DNA of 7,726 nt from Nitrospirota bacterium (GCA_029865515.1 JAOUGQ010000130.1:1-7726), one strand, 5' to 3'. Positions 1 through 6,395 are shown, counted from the first letter of the stretch. Notes: generated by a model not told the origin, from the letters alone. A program made the numbers and translations.

Positions 1-71
1 AACTGACATACCCCGGGCAGATCAAAGTTACTGTCATTCGGGAAAATCGGTTTATTGAATTTGCCAAATAG
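1..71 (+). CDS. rny: RNase Y, C-terminal end only (partial)
   Basis: The frame beginning at base 3 is open to a TAG at 69-71 and gives 22 residues, including YPGQIKVTVIRE and ending in EFAK. This matches the very conserved C-terminal tail of RNase Y, the membrane-anchored endoribonuclease that starts decay of many mRNAs. The KH and HD domains would lie outside the window to the left. A YmdB-type gene follows after 21 bp, which is the known rny-ymdB neighbourhood of Bacillus and many other bacteria and supports the call. Only the tail is visible, so whether the gene is intact cannot be judged. Confidence 0.85.
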   Translation, partial: LTYPGQIKVTVIRENRFIEFAK

Positions 72-92
72 CATTGTTTTTGAAAGATACTT

Positions 93-872
93 ATGAAGGT
101 ATTGTTTATCGGAGATATTATGGGAGATCCCGGGCGGCGAGTGCTGTTAAAGCACCTGTCGAAAGTTATTCAGGATCATCATATAGACTTGGTCGTAGGG
201 AATGGGGAAAACGCGGCAGGTGGATTTGGCATCACTCCAGATATTGCTGAAGAACTCTTCGATTTAGGTCTTTCCGCGATTACGTTAGGCAATCATGCCT
301 GGGATAAACGTGAAGCGCTGGAGTACCTGCAGAAAGAACATCGAGTGATCCGTCCAGCGAATTATCCCGATGGCGTGCCTGGGAAAGGGACGTGTATTGT
401 CGAAACTGTTCATGGAGAGCGCCTGGGGATTTTGCAACTCATGGGGCGAGTGTTTATGCCCATGGTGGATTGTCCCTTTCGCGTTGCCGAACGCGAGCTG
501 GCTGAATTAGCAACGCATACGAATCAAATTCTTGTGGATATGCATGCCGAAACGACATCGGAAAAAATGGCCATGGGCTATTTTTTGGACGGCAAAGTTT
601 CTGCGGTTGTGGGAACACATACCCATGTCCAAACGGTTGACGAACAAATATTACCGCAGGGGACAGGGTATTTAACCGATGTGGGGATGACCGGCCCGGT
701 TCAATCCGTCATTGGCATGAAGCCAAATTTGGTCATTCAGAAATTTTTGACCCAGCTTCCGAGAAGATTCGAAGTGGCGACCGGCCCTGCTGTCCTGAGC
801 GCGGCGGTTTTGGACCTTAATCACACAACCGGAAAAACCACTCAAATCACGCGTCTTCGTGTGTTTGAGTAA
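93..872 (+). CDS. ymdB: YmdB-type metallophosphoesterase (TIGR00282 family)
   Basis: This 259-residue protein is a full-length member of the YmdB/DR1281 calcineurin-like phosphoesterase family. In Bacillus YmdB is a cytoplasmic di-metal phosphodiesterase acting on cyclic nucleotides and affecting biofilm and motility gene expression. The metal ligands expected for the family are all present: D8 in FIGDIMGDPGR, E39 and N40 in GNGENAAGG, N67 and H68 in LGNHAWD, H151 in DMHAE, and H176 and H178 in GTHTHVQT. The family length is about 260 residues. The ATG at 93 begins the canonical MKVLFIGD N-terminus; the upstream GAAAG is only a weak ribosome binding site. It follows rny by 21 bp and its stop lies inside the start of xseA, so the three genes are probably co-transcribed. 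The physiological role in this organism is inferred. Confidence 0.92.
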   Translation: MKVLFIGDIMGDPGRRVLLKHLSKVIQDHHIDLVVGNGENAAGGFGITPDIAEELFDLGLSAITLGNHAWDKREALEYLQKEHRVIRPANYPDGVPGKGTCIVETVHGERLGILQLMGRVFMPMVDCPFRVAERELAELATHTNQILVDMHAETTSEKMAMGYFLDGKVSAVVGTHTHVQTVDEQILPQGTGYLTDVGMTGPVQSVIGMKPNLVIQKFLTQLPRRFEVATGPAVLSAAVLDLNHTTGKTTQITRLRVFE

Positions 873-2226
873 TTCATCTCACGTGCCAGGGCTTTTCCCT
901 TCTTTGCTCACCGTCTCGGCTCTCACGAGACAGATTCGTTCAACTCTCGAACAGAATTTCCCCTCGCTCTGGGTTGAAGGGGAAATTTCTAATCTTCGTT
1001 GCCCGTCTTCTGGGCACCGGTATTTCACGCTGAAAGATCAGTCGAGTCAGATCCGGGCTGTGCTCTTTCGGAGTCAGGTCGAACGATTGAAGTTTGTGCT
1101 TCAGGATGGCCTGGAGGTCTTTGTGTTGGGACGTGTGTCGGTGTATGAACCACGGGGGGACTATCAATTACTATTAGAAGCCTTGGAGCCCAAGGGCATT
1201 GGAGCGTTGCAATTGGCTTTTCTCCAACTGAAGGCCAAATTGGAAGCTGAAGGATTATTCGAGCCTGCAAGGAAAAAATCGCTTCCTCAGTACCCGCAGC
1301 GAATTGGACTGGTGACTTCACCCGTTGGTGCTGCGATCCATGATCTGCTGACCATTATGCATCGACGTTGGCCTTTTGCTCAGGTTCTGATTGCTCCGGT
1401 GGCCGTGCAGGGTGATGAGGCTGTCGGGCAAATCGTCGGTGCGATTCAGGCACTCAACGAATTAGGTGAATTGGATGTGCTGATTGTCGGACGAGGTGGA
1501 GGATCGTTGGAAGATCTATGGGCTTTCAATGAAGAATGTGTGGTTAGGGCCATTGCCTCTTCTCGGATACCGGTGGTGTCCGCTGTGGGCCATGAAACCG
1601 ATGTGACACTTTCAGATTTAGCCGCTGATTGTCGGGCTCCCACTCCCTCTGCTGCCGCTGAGTTGGTAGTTCCGGATTGCTTCACGGTCAGGCATCATCT
1701 GGGCCATCATCAAGTAAGGTTGGAGCGGTCTATGAGGAGTATGATTGCCGCGAGGACAGTCCGAGTTCAGGTTCAAACCGGGCGGTTGCCTGAGCCCAGA
1801 CTGATGCTTGGAAAATTTGTGCAACAAGTGGATGATTTGGAACGCCAACTCTATGTAAGAATGAAGCACTGGTGCCGAAATCTACAAATGCGGTTGCTGA
1901 GTCACCAGTCTGCGATTTGGGAAAGGAATCCCCTGTATGAAATACATCGGCAGCAACGTGCTTTAATTGAGCGAGGAACACGACTCGTTCGAGGGATATC
2001 GGGGTGTATTCTTGCGAAACGCCACCAAACAGAGTTGTGGGTGTCTCAGTTGAATCAATTAAGTCCTCTAGCAGTCTTAGCTAGAGGATATAGTATTGTT
2101 CATTCCCTGCGAGATGGAAAAGTAGTGAAAAAATCAACAGATGTATCTGCGGGAGAGTCGGTACGCGCCAGACTCCATGAAGGAGAGCTGATTTGCCTGG
2201 TACAACGTACCCATCCTCCGAGCTGA
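859..2226 (+). CDS. xseA: Exodeoxyribonuclease VII large subunit
   Basis: This is the large, catalytic subunit of exonuclease VII, which degrades single-stranded DNA in both directions to oligonucleotides and works with many copies of XseB. Residues about 18-112 form the OB-fold DNA-binding domain (WVEGEISNLR, SGHRYFTLKD, YEPRGDYQL). The catalytic domain follows, with GLVTSPVGAAIHD (150-162), GRGGGSLEDLWAFN (211-224) and SAVGHETDVT (241-250), then RAPTPSAAAEL. A long helical, coiled-coil-prone stretch spans roughly 275-395, and the C-terminal SPLAVLARGYS motif is present. At 455 residues it matches the E. coli length of 456. The start is uncertain: GTG at 859 overlaps ymdB by 14 bp, and in-frame TTG 865, GTG 883 and TTG 904 are alternatives. 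None has a clear Shine-Dalgarno sequence, which suggests translational coupling to ymdB. Confidence 0.95.
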   Translation: MCLSNSSHVPGLFPSLLTVSALTRQIRSTLEQNFPSLWVEGEISNLRCPSSGHRYFTLKDQSSQIRAVLFRSQVERLKFVLQDGLEVFVLGRVSVYEPRGDYQLLLEALEPKGIGALQLAFLQLKAKLEAEGLFEPARKKSLPQYPQRIGLVTSPVGAAIHDLLTIMHRRWPFAQVLIAPVAVQGDEAVGQIVGAIQALNELGELDVLIVGRGGGSLEDLWAFNEECVVRAIASSRIPVVSAVGHETDVTLSDLAADCRAPTPSAAAELVVPDCFTVRHHLGHHQVRLERSMRSMIAARTVRVQVQTGRLPEPRLMLGKFVQQVDDLERQLYVRMKHWCRNLQMRLLSHQSAIWERNPLYEIHRQQRALIERGTRLVRGISGCILAKRHQTELWVSQLNQLSPLAVLARGYSIVHSLRDGKVVKKSTDVSAGESVRARLHEGELICLVQRTHPPS

Positions 2227-2237
2227 GGAATGCCCTT

Positions 2238-2265
2238 TTGCTTCATACTCCGGCATGGCTATAAT
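2238..2265 (+). promoter_or_regulatory. Candidate sigma70 promoter for xseB-tlyA
   Basis: A perfect TATAAT lies at 2260-2265, 16 bp after TTGCTT at 2238-2243 (three of six -35 consensus bases). It begins 11 bp after the xseA stop and would start transcription near 2272, giving xseB a leader of about 70 nt. The -10 box is strong and the -35 box is weak. Confidence 0.5.
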
Positions 2266-2269
2266 GTGT

Positions 2270-2306
2270 GGGAGGGATAATAGGAGAAAGAGAAATCATC
2301 CTTCCC
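2270..2306 (+). other. Hairpin-forming leader upstream of xseB
   Basis: GGGAGGGAT at 2270-2278 can pair with ATCCTTCCC at 2298-2306, a 9-bp stem with one G-U pair around a 19-nt purine-rich loop containing AGGAGAAAG. It sits at the predicted 5' end of a transcript from the promoter just upstream. It could stabilise the message or act as a minor regulatory structure, or it may be chance. There is no T-tract, so it is not a normal terminator. Confidence 0.3.
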
Positions 2307-2340
2307 GAGTTGAATAATAAATCATATTTGGACGGTATCC

Positions 2341-2586
2341 ATGGCTGTATTAAAATTTGAAAAAGCTCTGTCCCGCTTAGAAACCATTGTGTCTGAGTTG
2401 GAGGGTGGAGAGCTTTCCTTGGATGAATCCTTGAAGATTTTTGAGGAAGGGGTCAAGCTCTCCAAAACCTGTCTGAAAATGCTGGATGACGCAGAACGGA
2501 AAGTGGAAATTCTTGTCCAAGATAAGGATGGAAGGAAACGTATACAGGCTTTTTCAGTGGAGGATTCCAATTCAACGGAATCTTAG
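2341..2586 (+). CDS. xseB: Exodeoxyribonuclease VII small subunit
   Basis: This 81-residue protein is the small subunit of exonuclease VII, which binds XseA and is required for the active holoenzyme. The family signature is clear: KFEKALSRLETIV, then LEGGELSLDESLKIFEEGV (about residues 21-39), then LSKTCLKMLDDAERKVEIL. These form the two-helix hairpin typical of XseB. The length is usual for the family (about 70-85), and the last 20 residues are low-conservation tail. The ATG at 2341 is the only sensible start; a perfect Shine-Dalgarno sequence is missing, with only GGAC nearby. It lies 114 bp after xseA instead of overlapping it, and that gap carries a candidate promoter, so the two subunits may be partly uncoupled in expression. 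Confidence 0.93.
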   Translation: MAVLKFEKALSRLETIVSELEGGELSLDESLKIFEEGVKLSKTCLKMLDDAERKVEILVQDKDGRKRIQAFSVEDSNSTES

Positions 2587-2640
2587 ATCTCTCTTCCGCA
2601 TTATCTCTGCTACCCAGTAGAAATTGCATTTTCCTGCTTC

Positions 2641-3474
2641 ATGAATATGAAGATGATGAAGGCTGTACAATCATCCGCCACGTCCCGGAAATCTTTAAAA
2701 GAACGGCTGGATTCCCTTGTTGTAACGCATGCGCTTGTAGCAAGCAGGGAACAGGCCTGTCGCCTCATTCTTGCAGGGCGTGTGAAAGTAGACGGGGTTC
2801 TTATTGATAAACCGGGAAAACTTGTAGCGAAAACTGTTTCGCTGGAACTGACCAAGCCGGAATGGGAATATGCCAGCCGGGCTGGTGAAAAATTAGCTCC
2901 AGCCTTAGATGCTTTTGCGGTTTCCTGCTCAGGCTGTGTGGTCATGGATGTTGGGGCCTCAACCGGAGGATTTACAGATTGTGTGCTACAACGCGGCGCC
3001 AATAGGGTTTATGCCATTGACGTGGGGTACGGGCAGCTGGATTGGCGATTGAGATCGGATCCTCGAGTGGTGGTGATGGACCGCTTCAATATCCGCAATC
3101 TTTGCCCACAGGATATTCCCGAGCCGGTTGATTTGGCGGTGATTGATGTTTCCTTTATTTCACTTCGATTGGTTTTGCCTGTGATTTTGCCTGTCTTACG
3201 CGAGCAGGCCCACCTTGTGGCATTGGTCAAACCGCAGTTTGAAGTAGGGAAAGGACAAGTGGGAAAAGGAGGCATTGTGCGTGATGAAAGCTTGCGTGAG
3301 CAGGTGAGGGACCGTTTTGTGGAATATGCCCGTTCCCTTCGGCTGGAGGTCATCGGAGTCATGGATTCGACCCTGTTGGGTAAAAAAGGAAACAAGGAGA
3401 TGTTGGTGGGTTTAAAAAAGGACGCTAGGAAGTGCTCTAATGGAAACGAGCCGACTGCTCGTGTTTCCCCTTAA
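2641..3474 (+). CDS. tlyA: TlyA family rRNA (cytidine-2'-O)-methyltransferase
   Basis: TlyA uses S-adenosylmethionine to methylate the ribose of cytidines in rRNA (C1920 in 23S and, in some types, C1409 in 16S); older annotations call it haemolysin A. An S4 RNA-binding domain fills about residues 20-75 (KERLDSLVVTHALVASREQA, GRVKVDG). An FtsJ-like Rossmann methyltransferase follows, with SRAGEKL (79-85), SAM motif I DVGASTGGF (103-111), IDVSFISL (168-175), VKPQFE (196-201) and GNKE (250-253). K84, D169, K197 and E253 are candidates for the K-D-K-E set of 2'-O-methyltransferases. Four in-frame ATGs (2641, 2647, 2653, 2656) leave the start open, and none has a good ribosome binding site. About 16 residues after the conserved end form an unusual polar tail. 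It lies 54 bp after xseB. Which rRNA sites it modifies cannot be read from the sequence alone. Confidence 0.93.
   Translation: MNMKMMKAVQSSATSRKSLKERLDSLVVTHALVASREQACRLILAGRVKVDGVLIDKPGKLVAKTVSLELTKPEWEYASRAGEKLAPALDAFAVSCSGCVVMDVGASTGGFTDCVLQRGANRVYAIDVGYGQLDWRLRSDPRVVVMDRFNIRNLCPQDIPEPVDLAVIDVSFISLRLVLPVILPVLREQAHLVALVKPQFEVGKGQVGKGGIVRDESLREQVRDRFVEYARSLRLEVIGVMDSTLLGKKGNKEMLVGLKKDARKCSNGNEPTARVSP
3442..3468 (+). other. Imperfect hairpin over the end of tlyA
   Basis: GGAAACGAGC at 3442-3451 pairs with GCTC at 3457-3460 and GTTTCC at 3463-3468, giving ten base pairs with a 2-nt bulge and a 5-nt loop. It ends four bases before the tlyA stop codon. The following sequence is CCTTAACC without a run of T, so it is at best a non-canonical terminator or an mRNA 3'-end stabiliser. 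Confidence 0.3.
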
Positions 3475-3487
3475 CCTAAAAATGAAA

Positions 3488-3493
3488 AAGGAG
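3488..3493 (+). promoter_or_regulatory. Ribosome binding site deciding the epimerase start
   Basis: AAGGAG ends 10 nt before the ATG at 3504 but only 1 nt before the in-frame ATG at 3495. The second ATG is therefore the likely start. Confidence 0.65.
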
Positions 3494-3503
3494 AATGACG
3501 TAC

Positions 3504-4424
3504 ATGTCTACAAAAGTTCTGGTGACTGGGGGAGCCGGATTCATTGGATCTCATCTGGTGGATCGTTTGATTCAAGAAGGGAACCAGGTTGTTGTTGTTG
3601 ATAATCTTTCAACAGGAAAAAGAAAAAATGTCAACAAAAAGGCCCAATTTTATAAAATGGATATCCAGAGCAAGCGCATTGAACGGATTTTCCGAAATGA
3701 GCGTCCTCTGATCGTGGTGCATCTTGCCGCACAAATGAACGTTCGTCATTCAACAGAGGATCCTGGGTTTGATGCGGAGGTGAACATTTTAGGGACCATT
3801 AATATTTTAGAGCATGCGGTGAAGAACGGTGTGCGAAAGGTGACCTTTGCGTCTTCTGGGGGCGCAATTTACGGAGAGCAGGAAGTCTTCCCGGCTTCGG
3901 AGGCGCATCGGACAGATCCTCTTTCCCCCTATGGAATTAGTAAGTTAGCCGGCGAGAAGTATCTGACCTATTACGCGAATGCCACCGGCCTCCGGTATGT
4001 GGCGCTTCGTTTTGCGAATGTCTATGGGCCCAGGCAAGATTCTGAAGGTGAAGCAGGCGTCGTGGCCATTTTTTCAAAGCAAATGCTGCATGGAGGCCAA
4101 CCCATTATCAATGGAACCGGCAAGCAGACAAGGGATTTTGTCTATGTGGATGATGTGGTGGAAGCCATCATGGTGACTTTGGGAGAAGATATTCAGGGGA
4201 CTTTCAATGTGGGGACTGGTCAGGAGACCACTGTCAATGAATGTTATGGAATTATCAAGGATTTGACGAAGAGTCAATGTAAAGACTTATATGGAGCGGC
4301 AAAGAAGGGTGAGCAATTTCGAAGCGTGTTGGATGTGACGAAAATCAGGGAGAAATTCGGCTGGGACCCTCAAGTTCCCTTGCAAGAAGGGCTTAACAGG
4401 ACCGTTGAATTTTTCCGTGGCTGA
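3504..4424 (+). CDS. NAD-dependent sugar epimerase/dehydratase (GalE-like extended SDR)
   Basis: This 306-residue cytoplasmic enzyme of the extended short-chain dehydrogenase family probably interconverts nucleotide sugars, such as a UDP-hexose or UDP-N-acetylhexosamine C4 epimerisation. Seen in the sequence: the NAD-binding TGGAGFIG (8-15), acidic D33 after the second strand (favouring NAD over NADP), HLAAQ with NVRHS, the catalytic Ser region ASSGGAIYG (about 116-124), the catalytic Tyr143 and Lys147 in PYGISK, FANVYGPRQ and RDFVYVDD (210-217). The layout is closest to bacterial GalE/WbpP-type UDP-glucose 4-epimerases, but the exact substrate cannot be fixed, so no symbol is given. An alternative ATG at 3495 would add three residues. 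It starts 29 bp after tlyA and faces the minus-strand rhodanese gene. No polysaccharide genes accompany it in the window. Confidence 0.9.
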   Translation: MSTKVLVTGGAGFIGSHLVDRLIQEGNQVVVVDNLSTGKRKNVNKKAQFYKMDIQSKRIERIFRNERPLIVVHLAAQMNVRHSTEDPGFDAEVNILGTINILEHAVKNGVRKVTFASSGGAIYGEQEVFPASEAHRTDPLSPYGISKLAGEKYLTYYANATGLRYVALRFANVYGPRQDSEGEAGVVAIFSKQMLHGGQPIINGTGKQTRDFVYVDDVVEAIMVTLGEDIQGTFNVGTGQETTVNECYGIIKDLTKSQCKDLYGAAKKGEQFRSVLDVTKIREKFGWDPQVPLQEGLNRTVEFFRG

Positions 4425-4477
4425 GTTTAGAGCCTAAGATGTTTGTGAAGGGGAGATATTTCCTTAGACCATGGCCC

Positions 4478-4798
4478 TTAATATCTAGGGACGGACTGAT
4501 CGATTTCAAGAGACCATGCCTCGATGCCCCCAATCAGGTTTTTAACATTCGAGAATCCTTGTTGGAGAAGAAATCCTACGGCGTCGGCACTCCGCATCCC
4601 TTTATGACAGTAGGCGACAATCTCAGCATTGGGGTCCAATTGTTTCAGGGAATGAGGAACCTGACCCAAGGGAATCAGGACTGATCCGTCTATTTTCGCC
4701 AGAGAGTATTCATGCGGTTCCCGCACATCCAATAAAAAAATCTGATCGCCTTTATCCATGCGCGCTTTTAATTCGCGGACGGTAATGGTGTAACTCAT
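4478..4798 (-). CDS. Single-domain rhodanese-like sulfurtransferase
   Basis: This 106-residue single rhodanese domain probably carries sulfane sulfur as a cysteine persulfide, as in the GlpE/PspE group. Key parts: LLDVREPHEY (22-31) with the conserved Asp-Arg-Glu, IPLGQVP (42-48), the active-site loop CHKGMRS (64-70) with catalytic Cys64, and GGIEAW (90-95). The six-residue loop is the sulfurtransferase kind, not the longer Cdc25 phosphatase type. No signal peptide or membrane segment is visible. It is the only gene on this strand, convergent with the epimerase and divergent from asnS, and has its own near-consensus promoter and a perfect ribosome binding site. It is therefore an independent, probably well-expressed unit. 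The physiological sulfur donor and acceptor are unknown. Confidence 0.93.
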   Translation of the reverse strand: MSYTITVRELKARMDKGDQIFLLDVREPHEYSLAKIDGSVLIPLGQVPHSLKQLDPNAEIVAYCHKGMRSADAVGFLLQQGFSNVKNLIGGIEAWSLEIDQSVPRY

Positions 4799-4806
4799 CT
4801 TGAAAG

Positions 4807-4813
4807 CCTCCTT
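4807..4813 (-). promoter_or_regulatory. Strong ribosome binding site of the rhodanese gene
   Basis: Read on the minus strand this is AAGGAGG, a full match to the anti-Shine-Dalgarno complement, 8 nt before the ATG at 4798-4796. It fixes the start of the rhodanese gene. Confidence 0.85.
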
Positions 4814-4844
4814 ACGTTCCTAAGTAACTCCTTGTAGACAAATT

Positions 4845-4874
4845 ATCATAGCGGCTGAATTTTCAGAGTGTCAA
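4845..4874 (-). promoter_or_regulatory. Near-consensus sigma70 promoter for the rhodanese gene
   Basis: On the minus strand a perfect TTGACA (4874-4869) is followed after 18 bp by TATGAT (4850-4845), five of six -10 bases. Transcription would begin near 4838, giving a leader of about 40 nt with the ribosome binding site. It lies in the 110-bp gap shared with asnS. I could not find an equally good plus-strand promoter for asnS there, although TATCAT at 4844-4849 overlaps this -10 box. Confidence 0.7.
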
Positions 4875-4895
4875 TTCATTCTTTGTGCGAGCGAG

Positions 4896-4901
4896 AGGGA
4901 G
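4896..4901 (+). promoter_or_regulatory. Ribosome binding site deciding the asnS start
   Basis: AGGGAG lies 7 nt before the ATG at 4909. An in-frame GTG at 4885 would add eight residues (MRARGSRI) and place this site inside the coding region, so the ATG is preferred. Confidence 0.65.
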
Positions 4902-4908
4902 CAGGATC

Positions 4909-6210
4909 ATGTTGGAAAAGCCGGTTGTGTCGATTGAACAGATTTCAAAGTTTGAAGGCCAGGATATAATCATCAAGGGATGGCTCCGCAACCGTCGATC
5001 AAGTGGGAAATTAAGCTTTTTGACGGTGCGTGACGGCACGGGAGATTTACAGGCCGTTTTAAGCAAAGGAGAAGTGGGAGAAGAGCAATTTTCTTTGTGC
5101 AGCCAGTTAACCCAGGAGTCTTCCGTGGTGCTTACCGGAAAGCCTCGGAATGATGCTCGCGCGCCTGGCGGTTTCGAACTCGATGTCTCGAGAATTCACG
5201 TTATTCAAATTGCCGAACCTTTTCCAATCCAACCAAAGGAGCATGGGGTTGGATTTCTGATGGAGTATCGGCATCTTTGGTTGCGTTCCCGACGCCAGCA
5301 CGCCATTTTACGAATCCGCCATGAAATTATTCGGACCTGCCGGAATTTTTTTGATGAGCGGGGGTTTACCCTAATCGATACGCCAATTTTTACTCCCAAT
5401 GCCTGTGAAGGCACGACGACATTGTTTCAAACCCAATATTTTGATCAGGTGGCCTATTTAGCGCAAAGCGGCCAATTGTATGGGGAAGCGGCTGCGGCGG
5501 CATTCGGAAAAATTTACTGTTTTGGCCCAACCTTTCGTGCCGAAAAATCAAAAACCCGGCGGCACCTCATGGAATTTTGGATGGTTGAGCCGGAAATAGC
5601 ATTTGCCGAATTGCCGGATGCGATGCAATTGGCAGAGGAATTGGTTTCTTCGGTTATTCAGCGGGTCTTAGAAGCCCGTCGAACTGAATTGGAAATTTTA
5701 GAGCGGGATATTCCTAGATTAGAAGCGATGGTTGCGCCGTTTCCAAGAATAACCTATGAAGAAGCCATTGCACGGCTTCAAAAAAAAGGAGTGCCCATTC
5801 AATTCGGTGATGATTTCGGAGGGGATGAAGAAACTCAATTGGCACAAGAATTTGATCGTCCCGTGATTGTTCACCGGTATCCGGCAGCAGCAAAAGCTTT
5901 TTATATGGCAAAAGACCCCGAGAGGCCAGATTTGGCGTTGTGTATGGATATGTTAGCTCCTGAGGGGTATGGAGAAATCATTGGCGGAGGGCAGCGTATC
6001 CATGATTTAAATGTCTTGCTTGCCCAAATTCAAGCCCACCATCTTCCTGAAGAGGCCTTTAAGTGGTACGTGGATCTTCGGCGGTATGGAACGGTTCCCC
6101 ATGCCGGCTTTGGAATGGGTATTGAACGGGTTGTTGCCTGGATTTGTGGGTTGGACCATGTTCGAGAAACCATTCCATTCCCGAGGATGCTCTACACTCT
6201 GTACCCTTGA
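4909..6210 (+). CDS. asnS: Asparaginyl-tRNA synthetase
   Basis: This class IIb synthetase joins asparagine to tRNA-Asn in the cytoplasm. The 433-residue length matches the compact bacterial AsnRS form (Bacillus and Thermus type). An OB-fold anticodon-binding domain occupies about residues 18-105, ending with RAPGGFELDV. The catalytic domain has motif 1 near 151-162 (GFTLIDTPIFTP), CEGTTTLF (166-173), QSGQLYGE (186-193), motif 2 starting at FRAEKS (209-214) with EFWMVEPE (222-229), FGGDEE (303-308), and motif 3 GFGMGIERVV (400-409). The CEGTTTLF and RAPGGFE signatures favour AsnRS over the related AspRS, so the organism probably charges tRNA-Asn directly; this could be confirmed by phylogeny. 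It sits directly upstream of the dcw promoter, where mraZ is found in many genomes. Confidence 0.93.
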   Translation: MLEKPVVSIEQISKFEGQDIIIKGWLRNRRSSGKLSFLTVRDGTGDLQAVLSKGEVGEEQFSLCSQLTQESSVVLTGKPRNDARAPGGFELDVSRIHVIQIAEPFPIQPKEHGVGFLMEYRHLWLRSRRQHAILRIRHEIIRTCRNFFDERGFTLIDTPIFTPNACEGTTTLFQTQYFDQVAYLAQSGQLYGEAAAAAFGKIYCFGPTFRAEKSKTRRHLMEFWMVEPEIAFAELPDAMQLAEELVSSVIQRVLEARRTELEILERDIPRLEAMVAPFPRITYEEAIARLQKKGVPIQFGDDFGGDEETQLAQEFDRPVIVHRYPAAAKAFYMAKDPERPDLALCMDMLAPEGYGEIIGGGQRIHDLNVLLAQIQAHHLPEEAFKWYVDLRRYGTVPHAGFGMGIERVVAWICGLDHVRETIPFPRMLYTLYP

Positions 6211-6235
6211 AAAAATGGAGAAGTGACAGGCTTGA

Positions 6236-6274
6236 GGGTGTAAAGCCATCAGGTCGGATTACCCCAATTTTTTT
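6236..6274 (+). terminator. Possible intrinsic terminator after asnS
   Basis: GGG-T-GTAA at 6236-6243 can pair with TTACCCC at 6259-6265 as a seven-pair stem with a one-base bulge and a 15-nt loop. Seven T residues follow at 6268-6274. The T-tract is good but the stem is weak, so termination may be partial. It would separate asnS from the dcw promoter. Confidence 0.4.
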
Positions 6275-6335
6275 CATTAAGTCTCATTTCGAGCATTCCG
6301 TAGTTTCCCCTGGTATTACTTCATTTTGTAAGTGC

Positions 6336-6363
6336 TTGACATCATTGGCCCTAAATGTATACT
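6336..6363 (+). promoter_or_regulatory. Strong sigma70 promoter of the rsmH-ftsL-ftsI (dcw) cluster
   Basis: A perfect TTGACA at 6336-6341 and TATACT at 6358-6363 (five of six) are separated by 16 bp. The predicted start is near 6370, giving rsmH a leader of about 47 nt. No gene other than the dcw genes lies downstream on this strand, so this is very probably the equivalent of the E. coli Pmra promoter. Confidence 0.75.
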
Positions 6364-6370
6364 GGATGAG

Positions 6371-6395
6371 TGGGAAAAAGTGGGAGAGACTGGAT
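6371..6395 (+). promoter_or_regulatory. MraZ-type operator: three 10-bp-phased TGGGA-like repeats
   Basis: TGGGA occurs at 6371-6375 and 6381-6385 and a degenerate TGGAT at 6391-6395, each separated by exactly 5 bp. MraZ is known to bind direct TGGGN repeats with 5-bp spacers at dcw promoters, and the second repeat also sits in AAAGTGGG, like the Mycoplasma MraZ motif. The array covers about +1 to +25 of the predicted transcript, a position suited to repression. The assignment is by pattern and position; the third copy is imperfect and no mraZ gene is in the window. Confidence 0.6.

Noticed and set aside
2610..3002. 130-codon minus-strand reading frame
   Set aside because: It is antisense to the S4 and SAM-binding parts of tlyA, its peptide is low-complexity and Ser/Thr/Arg-rich, and it has no family resemblance or good start site.
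3009..3395. 128-codon minus-strand reading frame
   Set aside because: It is antisense to the methyltransferase domain of tlyA and shows the Ser/Thr/Arg/Pro-rich composition typical of a non-coding shadow frame.
3495..3503. Three-residue longer start for the epimerase
   Set aside because: The only Shine-Dalgarno sequence ends 1 nt before this ATG, too close for initiation, while the ATG at 3504 is suitably spaced.
4454..4486. AGATATT...AATATCT inverted repeat between the convergent epimerase and rhodanese genes, considered as a bidirectional terminator
   Set aside because: The stem is only 7 AT-rich pairs with a 19-nt loop and no T-tract on either strand. I do not see a convincing terminator in this gap.
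4439..4684. 81-codon plus-strand reading frame between the epimerase and asnS
   Set aside because: It lies entirely antisense to most of the rhodanese gene, whose motifs, ribosome binding site and promoter are all clear. The plus-strand peptide has no recognisable domain.
4799..4908. T-box or other amino-acid-responsive leader in front of asnS
   Set aside because: The gap is only 110 bp and shared with the divergent rhodanese promoter. No T-box sequence, specifier stem or terminator/antiterminator pair was seen.
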